The position numbers and the translations under genes were made by a program. This document shows, piece after piece, positions 11,234-22,500 of a DNA stretch of 64,000 bases. Below the pieces are notes generated by a model. It did not search any database. It saw only the letters and a program-made list of their open reading frames with translations, and was not told where the DNA came from. Every line of letters starts with the position of its first letter. The first letter of the stretch is position 1. This DNA is from Narthecium ossifragum (Eukaryota > Streptophyta > Magnoliopsida > Dioscoreales > Nartheciaceae), in NCBI GenBank assembly GCA_963920575.1, contig OY986967.1, forward strand, positions 27,481,137 to 27,545,136, written 5' to 3'.

Positions 11234-11627
11234 GTATTCCCTTTTGTTTTCTCGCCAAGCCTTAGATGTTGTGGTCCGGTCGCCGAATTTCATCTCCATG
11301 GATTTCTTCGGCACACGTGTTGTTCTCTCTGCCTGAAACTTTGTTTGAGTTTGTTGCCCTCTATCACTGATTTCTCCATTCATCATCCGATTCCATGTAT
11401 AGCGGTGCGTATTTCAGCTTGATTTTGGTTGGATCAGTTGTATCATGCCCCCCCCCCCCTGTAATATATATTGTGTTCCAAGTAATCTAGTTCTGAGCAA
11501 TGATGCTTTTAAGGGTGTTGTAGTGGCTGCATGAATAATGCTCTTATGATGCAGAAGTTACATCCTCATGACGAACACTATTACGTACGAATTGTCACAA
11601 AAAGATCTCTCAAGAGACTGCTGCTGA
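11234..11627. other. Convergent 3' flanks of AUG5 and the PsbP-domain gene
   Basis: This interval holds the AUG5 3' untranslated region and, on the other strand, the 3' end of the PsbP-domain gene. It contains a run of about ten C at 11450 and no coding signal. The two genes are convergent here with about 390 bp between stop codons. Confidence 0.6.
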
Positions 11628-12464
11628 TCACACCGAGAGGTCAACAGTCTTGAAGGACTCATGCAGCCGGCGGAGCGTCTCCTCGTCCCGCTGCCACTCG
11701 GGATTCGGCGCGGTGACGAAGTGCGCATAAAGCTTGTTCCTGGCGCACGTCACCGCGATGAGACTGTGCGCGCCAGCCCCGTTGATCTCGTACGCGTAGT
11801 ACACCTGCCCCTTGTCGTCCCTCCGCTCCTCTGACTTCACCCCATCGGCGCCGGCGATCAAGTCCTGCAGAATAAGATGTGTCAACCGGCGGAGGTCCAG
11901 CATCGTAGATTTATATAGATGACTGTAATGTAATTAATGTGAGTCATGTAACTAATGTACCTGGAGAGAGACGTCGGAGAGGGCGAGGTTGGAGAGGACG
12001 GCGTCGACGGGGGCGAGGGACCGGAAGCCGGTGAGGAAGGTGAGGTACTCTCGCTCGGACCTCTTCTTCGGGTTGTAGAACTCGCTGTCGGTGCCGTTGG
12101 TGCCCTTCTCCACCTTGGAGATGAGCCTCTCCTTCCACCCCGGTGGCACCTCGTACGTGTACTCTGCCGAGTCCCTCTTGCTCGAGTTCCCGCCGTAGCC
12201 CCCGTAGTTCGCCGCGCTTGCCGCCGTGCCGTAGTAGAGCTGGAAGGTGTCGGCGAGGGCGGTGGAGGTGGTGGGGGGAGAGACGGAGGAGAGGAGGACC
12301 GCCGCTGCGGCGGCGAGGGAGGTGAGGGTGGTGGAGAGGGGTTTGATCAGGGAGAGGTGGGGTCTGGAGAGGGGCTTGCTGGCGATAGAGGTAGTGCTGG
12401 TGGTGGCGGTGCCGGCGGTGGAGAGGACGGCGGCGGAAGGGGAGAAGAGGGCGGTGGTGACCAT
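11628..12464 (-). CDS. Thylakoid-lumen PsbP-domain protein (PPD family), 2 exons
   Basis: Nuclear gene for a chloroplast PsbP-like protein. Exon 1 is 12464-11961 and exon 2 is 11864-11628 (GT-AG); 246 residues. The N-terminus is Ser/Thr-rich like a stromal transit peptide. A hydrophobic lumenal targeting segment of Ala/Leu/Val follows and ends in an ALA-like cleavage site before DTFQLYYGTAASAANYGGYG. There is no twin-arginine pair before the hydrophobic core, so Sec import is more likely than Tat (inference). The rest matches the PsbP/Mog1 fold: EVPPGWKERLISKVEKG, YLTFLTGFRSLAPVDAVL, DKGQVYYAYEING, and a C-terminal LHESFKTV. Which PPD number it is I cannot say. Such proteins assist photosystem or NDH assembly; the exact role here is unknown. 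Confidence 0.88.
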
Positions 12465-12815
12465 TTTGGATTTGAAGGGTCAGTGTGTGACGGTGAGAAG
12501 AGGGTAGTGTGGTGAGGAGCTTATCCACGGAGTTGAGCGGAGAACCCGAGATGTTTCTTTATTCATAGAAAGACGCAAGCCGAACACGTGTCATTAAACA
12601 CAAGGTGTTCGTGATTCCCGTCTCCGGGATTCCAAGATCCCTGAGCCACAGGCCACTCAGCGCCAAGATTCAGGTGGTTCCCACTGGAATCCATGCCGCC
12701 CCTGTTATAACGTCCACGACTCCGCCCCGCCCTCCTGCGCGGCCCGGTGGAGCTCCTCCACCCTTCCTCGCCGAAGCACCTGTGACCGTAGTCTAGTATA
12801 ATATCCATAGAAGGA
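12465..12815. promoter_or_regulatory. Bidirectional promoter between PsbP-domain gene and CTPA
   Basis: About 350 bp separate the two divergent start codons, both for chloroplast proteins. The stretch contains a perfect G-box, CACGTG (12585-12590), about 120 bp upstream of the PsbP-domain start, and a TATA-like GTATAATAT about 20 bp before the CTPA start. G-boxes bind bZIP and bHLH factors that control light-responsive genes. Shared light control of both genes is inference. Confidence 0.5.
12585..12590. promoter_or_regulatory. G-box CACGTG
   Basis: A palindromic CACGTG flanked as AACACGTGTC, the typical core for bZIP/PIF binding in light-regulated and ABA-regulated plant promoters. It sits in the shared intergenic region of two chloroplast genes. 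Its occupancy is not shown by sequence alone. Confidence 0.5.
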
Positions 12816-15800
12816 ATGGATTCTCTATGCTCCAAACCGGAGCTCCACCTCTCGTCCACCCACCTTTCCACTTTCTTGAAACCCTGGAGGCGAAGAGCCT
12901 CTAGTCTTTGTCGGCCCCAGCGTCGTCCTCAGGCCCGAGTACGAGCAGAGAGGAGGTCGGAGCGTGGAGTCTCAGAGTCGTCGCGATCCGAATCGAGTGG
13001 CACTGATGGGGGCCTTGCCAGAGCTCTCGGGCGGAGCGCCTTTGGACTTGCGGCCGCTGCTGCGGTGATCTCTGGATGCGGGTGTGACGCTGATGTGCTT
13101 GCGGAGTCGCTCACAGTCGCATTCCCCGTCTCTAGAGCCCGCGAGGTGAGGAATTGTGGACAAATTGATACTTTTTATCTGGACTTCTACTTCTTTAGAT
13201 GTATTCTTTTGCAATTTGGGAGGTTTTAAGTTTGAGTGGAATGCTTATTTAAGCTTGCATATTTAATTGATTCTCATGGCATTCATGCAGGTGAATAAGG
13301 TTCAGAGGACCCTTGTAGAGGCGTGGGGATTGATTCACGAAACTTTCATAGACCCTACTTTTAATCATCAAGGTTTGCTTTTAGTTTCCTAAAAAAAATT
13401 GTGCTCTGAAGCAACATGCAAATATGTTTCTTGGTCGGGAGCTTTGTTTAGAGTCTGCACAGTTAGATACTCTGAAGTATCGTGGTTGAAACCTACTTGT
13501 TGAGTTGATTTAACGTTGGCAAGGATTTTGTTTACTTTTTTTTCTGATGAGTACAACCGGGAAAGGTCATCCTTGCTGCTTTTTTTGGTAGTTTCCTAAG
13601 TGTTATCTTAAAGTTTGCAAAACCTTTTGGTAATTTATTTTTGATCATCTTCTAAGCTTTAAAGTAAATTCTGGAGAGACTCATTGTAGGTTCTCCACTT
13701 CATTTCCGGCAAATGCGTGAAATTTTCACTTTCTCTGTCTTGTCTTCGTAAGATATCATCCATATTACAAAAGTCATTTCGTACTTCTGCTTTGTGTAAT
13801 GTGAAGAATCAATAAGTTTAAAGAGGGGTGTTCTCTCTGAAGCAACAGTAGAGTATTTTCTGTGCCTTTTAATGCAACCTGCTTTTGGGTTTAGAAGCTC
13901 ATTCTTTGCATGTCACATATCTTAAAGGATTTTACGTGATGCAGATTGGGATATGAAGTTGCAACAGACAATGGTGGAGATATTTCCATTGAAATCAGCA
14001 GATGCTGCATATAACAAGATCCGTGGCATGCTTGCTACTCTTGGCGATCCTTTTACTAGACTTATTAGCCCAAAGGTTACGATATCTACTTAGCCTCTTC
14101 TTTGTGGTATTGTGGTATCTGGCTTCTTATATTCTCCATCTCTTCGTCAGTTCTTATCTAGGCCTTTTCTAATTTAAGCATTTTTTACATATTCAAAATT
14201 GCATAAAATCATCGAGAGCATGCTATACCTCTTAATGAAGATTTTGTCTTATTTATACTCTATTTTCTTGTTCAAGCATAAAGAAAGAATTTGAATGGTT
14301 ATGCATAAAGAGTAATTCCACATCACGTGTACTAACAATCTTTAGAATGAAAGGTCTAGTAAGTTTGTCGTTTGGTACTTTATATTGCATTCTGCAACAT
14401 TTTGTATTTTCGATTATGGTGCCTTAGTTAAAGTATTTTGGTTTTTCTTCTGCATATTAGTTATATGAACAGAAACTTTTAGCCATGTGACAAAGTCTGA
14501 TCTTACAGGAATATCAAAGTTTCAGAATAGGTAGCGATGGAAATCTGCAAGGAGTCGGTCTCTTTATCAGTGTTGAACCAACCTCCGGGCATTTAGTAAG
14601 TTATAAGTCAGACATTTCATGTCATCAATGGTTTTATTGTCTTCTGAGAACAAGTACCGATGCCATTTTGGGAGAAGGCGTGTTGATTTGTCCAAACATA
14701 TCCCTCAAAGTATGTGTTAAAGCTGTATCGACTTGGAGATCCTTGGGCTAGTTTGACGCATGTGCATTTCACATGAAGCTTTTTATTCTTTACAAGACAC
14801 ATAGGAGCTACATGATGTGATATTGATACATGATATTCATTCAAAGAGAAGTATCATGGATATCTTGCTTATGAACGTGTTTGAACATGTCATAGGTGGT
14901 ATTATCTTGTATTGAGGGAAGCCCAGCTGATAGAGCCGGTATCCATGAAGGAGAAGAGCTAATTGAAATTAATGGTAAGTTTAGAATGCTCTGCAGCCTG
15001 CAGGTCAGAATGGTTTTGCTTATCATATTTACCCTATCAAAGTACAACATTGAAATAGAGGGACGATGTAGTCAGAACTCAGAAGTGCATTTGCTGTTGT
15101 ACTGAAAATGGCCCTTGCTATCACTTTTTATCACTTTTTAATCGCCATGTCTTTGTTTTACTCCAGAGTACAGAGTTACATTTAGAATTGATGTTATGTC
15201 ACTTGTTGCTCTCCTAACATGCTAATAGCACATCGAACGTCAAGCATACAAAAAAATTCCTTTGTTCCGGAAATGGACTAAAGGGGTACAGTGATATTTG
15301 TTGGTTAACTGGAGATATGTTCCTTGCTTTGTTTTCTTGTGTCGAGTTTTTATTATTTAGCTCGTGTAGGAAACTTGTGGTGACCTTATCTGCGAATTCT
15401 TTTTGCTTGTTTTTTTATTTAAAGTTCATCTTCCTTTAAACATGTTGTTTGCTATCTCAGGAGAGAGTCTCGTTGGGATAAATGAGGAGGCAGCAGCTCA
15501 GAAGCTCAGAGGGCCTGTTGGAACAACTGTTACTGTGAAGGTTTACAGTGTAAGTAGCTTCAAATCATTTTTCAGTTTAGTGATGGACTAATAGTTATGA
15601 TTGAAGCCTTGTCTTCCTGATGTATTGCTATTGGTATAAAGGTAGCATGAAGCAATATATACCCTCAAAATCACACATTAGTTTGGCAGATGGATGTTTA
15701 TCATATTTCAAGCTGATGCGTTTTCTTGATTTCAGGGTGCGGAACACAGAATTGGTTCTGGTCTTAGACAGGTACCAATTCTTTTAATTTGCTCAATGTG

Positions 15801-18800
15801 AGACTTATATGTGGAGTAATAGTGGAGTAATATTGGAAAATTCAAAAGACAAACATATGCTTTCGTTCCTTGCCAAGATGAATTATGACATCATTATTTG
15901 CAGAACATTCGATACTTCTATTAGGAGCGGATTGTTAGATTCTACTAATGCACTTTTTGACAAATATGGTTTATAAGTAATTACTCATTCATTGATATTC
16001 TTCCCCTCTTCAAAGGTGGAAATGCCTCGCGAGGTTATCAAGTTTTCACCTGTATCTTCCGCTGTCTTCTCCCATAGATCATTTAATGGGCGTGAACTGA
16101 AGACTGGATATGTTAGGCTTTCTGCATTTTCCCAGGTACAAGTTTCAGAACTGTTCTTAAGCATTTGTATTTTCTGCAAAGATGTGTCTTGCTTTCATGT
16201 TTTGAGAAAAGTTTTTAATATTATTCGTCTGCCACGGATGAAGTTGTTAAGATAGAAAGTTCCATCATCTTTTCTTATGCGGAATGTTTAAGCTGAGTCA
16301 AGGAACTACCGCTATGGATATCTTCAGAGAAGAAAGAGATATTTTCATGTTTTTTGTTCTGTAATACTCAGAAGAATATTTTAAACACATAACTCTACTA
16401 AATGAGTTTGAGTGTCATGAACTTGTTTGCTGAGTAATATCTCAATTAAAAACACACACTAAAGTGAGCCCAGAACATTTAGCTGGTATAAAACCTTGGG
16501 TACAGAGCTGCTGCGACGACAACCTTGAACCCAAAAATAGATTATAATATTGATAGTTGTACTAATCCTTATTTGTAACCGTTAAGGACAGAGTGAGAAT
16601 GTTTTTGATGGCATTATATTACATACAGTGGACGATATGTGCTTTTGACTTTTATCCTGATGTCTCAAGGAAAAGCTTGTTTACTTTTTAAACATTCCTC
16701 ATCATGCAGATCTTGTGAGATCTGTTCTACTTCTCTGCCTGTTTGGAAGAGCAGTTCATGTGATGTTCATTGAGGCAATTGTCCACTAATATTCTCCCGC
16801 TTTGTATACAAGATAGATCACATTTGGCACTTGTATTTGGGATCTGGATTTGTACAATGGTATAATTGTTATGGAATATAACCATAAGCAACAAATATCG
16901 CAATATATCATAATTATCTGTTAGCGGATCATGGATGAAACTGGTTTATTTTTCCTTGAGAAAGAGAGATGATCCTCTGAAGAAAAATTACCTCATGGTT
17001 ATATGTAAAGTACTTGCTTTCCATCTGACCTTCATGTTTATTCAGTTAACCAGGAGGAGTTTGAAGCCCCATTTCTATTTAGACATTTTCCTGATGCTAG
17101 ACATTTATCGCAGATGTTTGAAATTTTGATGAACAATCATAATGCAACTTTAGTTAAAATGGCATTTCCGTTGCTTTACTTATCAATATTTTCCACGGTA
17201 TTCAGACTGCTGCTGCTGAGATGGAGAGAGCTGTTCAAGAAATGGAGAACCAAGGCGTCCAATCATATATACTGGATTTGCGTAATAATCCAGTTAGTTT
17301 CTCTCCTCGTTATAAATCTTTAGTAACTCATAACATGTCTATACTTTCAATTGCCATAATTTTTTTCAAGTTTCTTCAGGGAGGTTTGGTAAAGGCTGGA
17401 CTGGATGTTGCCCAAATATGGTTAGATGGGGATGAAACGTTGGTGAACACAATAGATCGAGATGGGAATATGTTACCCATCAGTATGGTTGATGGTCATG
17501 CTTTAACACACGACCCCCTTGTTGTGCTTGTAAGTCATCTTCCCATGGTATTACTATTTGGAAGTCCAATTAAGTATTTTTTATTGGTGACATAGCATGC
17601 AAGCTCAGCTGGAATGCTCTTAAAGTTTCAACCATTCTTTGGATGCCCTCATTTCAACAGTGGCATTTGTGATCGTAATAATTTTCAATCCTTTTAGGTT
17701 TTAATAAGACTTGTTTGCATCTAATTCAAGAGAATTTGGAGCTTGTTATGTTACCTTTCATGCTTCTGCAGAGAAAGTTTTACACATTTTGATTGTATCA
17801 CATTTGGCAATTGAAGTTGCATTTTGATGAGGTAATTTTCTCGTCCCTGACATTTTCAAACAGGTCAATGAAGGGAGTGCTAGTGCGAGTGAGATTCTAG
17901 CAGGGGCATTGCACGACAATGGCCGTGCTACTCTTGTGGGCCACAAAACCTTTGGTAAAGGCAAAATTCAGGTAAATTGCTCTTTACTTTCTTGCATTGT
18001 CGAGTTTTCTCTTTTAGCTTAGCCATAGATATTTTTTGGGAATGACATCAAAATTTGTTACAACCTGTTTCGCTGCAAAAATGCTTCCACTGTCCATGGT
18101 CTTGGTTGTTAAGATCCTGAGATCAAGGGCACATCCACGAACTTGATCTGCAGGAGCATTCTTGTTTATTGCTATCTTCGCCCACCACCAGATGTTCTCC
18201 CGTTATCAAATAGACATCACGCAATTCCTTCCAAGTAAAGGAAAAAAACTATTAAGAGCTTTTCAAGTTCAAATGTTCACCAATCCACTTTCTGTATCAG
18301 ATGACTTTTTGTTCAGGTACATGACATGTCTCAGTGATTACAAAGCACCTCTAATTAAGGATTTGTGTCCTGTATCTGACCAAAACTATCTAATTAGTGA
18401 CTTGCATCTGAGATTTGACCAAATGATGTTTCAAAGATCTTACTTACGCCAAGCACTTTTCTTTATTTGCCAAGTAATTTGCCAAGAACTGCCTTGCCAA
18501 TTTTCTGGCTGTTCTTGGTACGTGGAAGACTCTTTGTCCATGTTTACATGTTTCAAGCAAATAGTTGGTACTGATCAATCATGAAGACTTGGCGTCGACT
18601 CTGAAAGTTTTCAATTCTAGTAATGTAGTTTGTTTAATTAGCGCAGAGTGTGACGGAGCTCCAGGATGGGTCAGCGCTGTTTGTCACTGTCGCAAAGTAC
18701 TTGTCACCGGCACTGCATGTCATCGATCAGGTCGGTATCATACCTGATGTGCAGTGCACTCCTGATATGTTAACATCGCCAAAGACTTCGATCTCAAGTG

Positions 18801-18895
18801 ATAAAAACACTGGCGACTCACTGGAAGCTGATTCCTGCATTATGGTGGCGGAGCATCAGCTGGATATCCAGAGCTCTAAAGGATCTGCTTCCTAG
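12816..18895 (+). CDS. CTPA: Carboxyl-terminal processing peptidase (CTPA), chloroplast, 12 exons
   Basis: Serine peptidase of family S41 that in plants removes the C-terminal extension of the photosystem II D1 precursor in the lumen. Exons: 12816-13145, 13291-13372, 13945-14075, 14509-14595, 14896-14974, 15461-15549, 15736-15771, 16016-16135, 17206-17292, 17380-17529, 17864-17971, 18647-18895; 515 residues with continuous phases. The N-terminus is Arg/Ser-rich (transit peptide), then a hydrophobic stretch near residues 75-90. A PDZ domain follows with GVGLFI and [20 protein letters not shown]. The catalytic dyad is read as Ser404 in GSASASEI and Lys429 in FGKGKIQ, spaced 25 residues as in bacterial Tsp. 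Paralogue (CTPA1/2/3) not assigned. Confidence 0.94.
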
Positions 18896-19575
18896 GAACC
18901 CGAAGCCATACACATACAAACATTGTTCCGAAAATTTAAAATCAATTAGTTTGACAAATGATTGATTTAGTTCTTGTAAAGCTACAAGACTGTCATACAT
19001 GTATCTTAAATGTGCTATAAAACCTAGATTGTAAAGTTATCAAATGCCAAGTTGGGTGCAAATGCAATTCGAGATTCTTTAGTTACTATTCTATATTTCT
19101 ATGTGTGATTGGTGGAATTAATTTGGGTCAAATTAATGGTTATTTGTTGGGAACTCCATAAAGCATTTTTTTCTCTATATTTCTGTACTCTCACGTGCTT
19201 AGCTCGTGCAGGACTCACTATATAGTGATTGGTTAATTCGTCATGTATTAAGGGTTCCGAAACGGTCACCTTTTGGGTCACGACAACGGCAAGGTGTGTG
19301 CCTGCCGTTCGTACACTTTAAACCGGTATCTCTGCCCTTCTTCTTCCGTAAAATTACGAACACGCCCCTAGTGGCTTTTCCACTGCTTTCAACTGAAGGG
19401 TATTCTCGTAGTTCATTGGGTTTTAGGCCCCATTTGCGGAAAAGTTTCTTGAACGGTGAAATGGGGCCCCACCAAACCCTAGAACCAGAACAAGATATTC
19501 CCCTCTTTTATTCCTCTCTTCCCGTCTAAATCGATCCCCAACCATCTCCACCTCCGCTCCTAGCTTCTCGTCTTC
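18896..19575 (+). promoter_or_regulatory. CTPA 3' flank and makorin promoter/leader
   Basis: The interval between the CTPA stop and the makorin start. The first half is AT-rich and probably the CTPA 3' untranslated region. The second half becomes GC-richer and contains AAACCCTAG (a telo-box-like motif near 19482), often found in promoters of growth-related plant genes. The open frame at 19206-19529 shows no family features and I do not call it a gene. Confidence 0.4.
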
Positions 19576-22500
19576 ATGTCGAAAAGGTACGGTTTTGCAT
19601 TTGTTTTTTTGTCTTAATTGGTCCGAATTCTTTGATTATATGTCGCTTGATTCAGCTCGATTGGCCACTTAGACTTCTTTACCGCTGTTTCTTGGTAGTT
19701 CTTTGGATTTTTTTTTGGATGCTTTGCGGTCTAGTTCTTGTGGGATGGTTTTTGTGGTTTGATCATTGTTCGGGTGATCTTTGTGTGGATTTGAGATGAG
19801 TTGGATGCTAGTTTCGGTTTCGGAGATGGATTATAGATAAATTTGGGTCTTGGTATGGTAACTATTGTGGTGGGAGAGCCACTAGCTGGACAGAGCTGTT
19901 TTAGGTATGGATTGAGACGAGAATTTGGAGGGGCCCATTATTTTTTTGTGTTCTTTTGGAGGGCAATTCTGATATGATCTTGTAGATATACCGGTTTTAC
20001 AGTTTTGGGGGAGTCCATAGCGAGTGAGTATTTCGGAAGATGATGGTGAATTGGTTTTGGGAGAGATGTTTAAATTGGATTTCAGAGTTCTATGTGATTA
20101 GGGAGAAATATAGCTAGTTTATCTTGGGATTGTATTGGAATTATGAGAGAAGTCTTGGTTGTAGAATCTTGGTTGTTGCTTTTGTATGCTTTTCTTTCCC
20201 CTGCATTAGAAGAGCTTGAAATTTTGAATACCATTAATGGCATTTCTTGATGCCAGTTGGGTTATAGGAGAAGCTAGTCGCTTTTCATCGGAAGTGAGTC
20301 TGAATCTGTTTGACAGAGTTTGTTTTGCTATTGGGAAAGAGGAGAAGCTAGTTGCTGAGGAATTGTTTAACAATCCATTCATGGATTTCAATGCCGAGGG
20401 ATATGATATTTGAAGCATGAGTCTAATGGCCATCGTGCAATCTAAATATTTTTGGTGCTGTGTAGGTTGTGCCTTCTTAAGGTGCTTCCAAACATAATGA
20501 TTTGCTAAAGTAGGGAGGAGTGCGGGTTTGGAAGAAAAAACCTAGAGAAACGGAATGACAAGACAGGGGCTGGTGCCATTTTAGATTAGTCTGAGCAATG
20601 AGATGATGTTTGTTCACCCTATATGCCAATGCACTCTTATGTCACTTTTGTTGGTTGTTGGTCCGCAAGGATTGCTAACCTCATGTTGATTATGTTTATC
20701 TGACTTTTTTCCCTTTGAAAAGATGAGTAAAAGTAATGACAAATCATTTACATATGCATGACAACATGTGCAGGTGAAATGTTATCTGCCATTTTTTTCA
20801 TGACTTTTACTAGTTCCAATAATGCTCTTATCTTACTTTTGGCAATAGATAGATAGCACGCTTTCTACGCCCGTGTTTTGGATGGTGAATGAACAGCAAG
20901 TGTACACTTAGATATGAGGGTTTGATGTTAAGCATTCATATGCTGCTTTACACTCTGTTCGCAATACTCTTGCATTAATGTCCATAACTTTCTGACCTGG
21001 AGATTGTTTTTTGTGGTGTTGGGTTGTTGATGGTGTTCTCATTTGCATATACTTTTATTCCTTTAGGGTACAGTGCAAGTTCTTTGCACATGGAGCATGC
21101 CTAAAGGGGGAACATTGCGAGTTTTCTCATAGTTGGAGAGATGAACCGAACAATGTAATTGGTATTATCATAGTTTGATTAATCTTCAGTTCCTGGAATT
21201 CAAAATTGCTCACAAGACCTTTGTTTCTTGCTTTATGCATCAGGTATGCACCTTTTATCAGAAAGGTGTCTGCTCATATGGTAGTCGGTGCCGATATGAC
21301 CATGTTAAGGTTTCTCGTAACCAGACGTCTGCCCTATCAGCATCATCATCCTCATCGAATCCCATCCCTTATGTAGCACATGTAGCATCAAACTCTGTTC
21401 AACTCGGTCGTTCTTCTGAAGTTCCTTTGAGTGCAGAATGGAAACCACCCTTGAGCAATTCTACAGGGTTGTCAGCTTTGAGTGCACCTTTTGTCATTTC
21501 TAATCAGCCTGCATGGACACAAAACCATGAAGTTTATGCTTTTCAAGACAATGGGTATGACAGTCTTCCGACATCATTGGCTGACCAACCAATCTGTTCA
21601 TTTGCTGCTGCTGGTCATTGTCCGTATGGGGAAAGGTGTCCTCACATTCATGGGGATTTGTGTTCCATTTGCGGAAAGCATTGTTTGCATCCTTACAGGC
21701 CTGATGAAAGAGAGGAACATATTAAGCTGTGTGAAAAGAATAATAACCGCATTGAAGCTTTGAAACTCAGCCAGGAGATTGAATGCAGTGTATGTTTGGA
21801 GCGTGTTCTATCTAAGCCCACAGCTGCTGAGCGAAAGTTTGGGTTGCTTTCTGAATGTGACCATCCTTTCTGTATTTCATGTATCCGTAACTGGCGCAGC
21901 AACTCTCCAGCCTCTGGCATGGATGTCAATGCCGCATTGAGGGCCTGTCCAATATGCCGAAAGCTTTCATACTTTGTCATTCCAAGTGTCATTTGGTATG
22001 CTACAAAAGAGGAAAAAGAAGAGATAGTTGAGAGCTATAAAGCCAAGCTGAAGTAAGATGACAAGCTTATGCCATAGAATTTCCTTATACTTGAAAGACC
22101 ATTTCAACCACTTTTTGGGGGAGTCTAGATATAGATGACCTCTTTTAGTTATTGAGCTCAAGTTTCTAAAAAGTTATAGTTACACTTGCAATGAACTAGT
22201 GTTAGATTTGGATCTTGCTAACTTGTGTCTTAATAATTAGCCGAATATTGTCTTGCGATTTTTCATAGTGACACCTATATGATGCAGAACATAACACCCA
22301 TATTCTCATTCTGATATAGTAGAATTTACTTCTTTGATAAATGTTTAATGAGTCTAGCAGTTACACCTACACAATTATGGCTACGTTTTGGTTACACATC
22401 CACCTCGTTTTGTAGTTCTAGATGCATCTTCATATTTTTGCATTCTTTTCTCTCTTTAGCTATGAAGAGGTTACTTCATTGACTCTGATTTTCTAGTTTC

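Noticed and set aside
11944..12528. Several long open frames on both strands over the PsbP-domain exon
   Set aside because: GC-rich exon sequence opens all frames. Only the minus-strand frame 12464-11961 gives a transit peptide and PsbP motifs.
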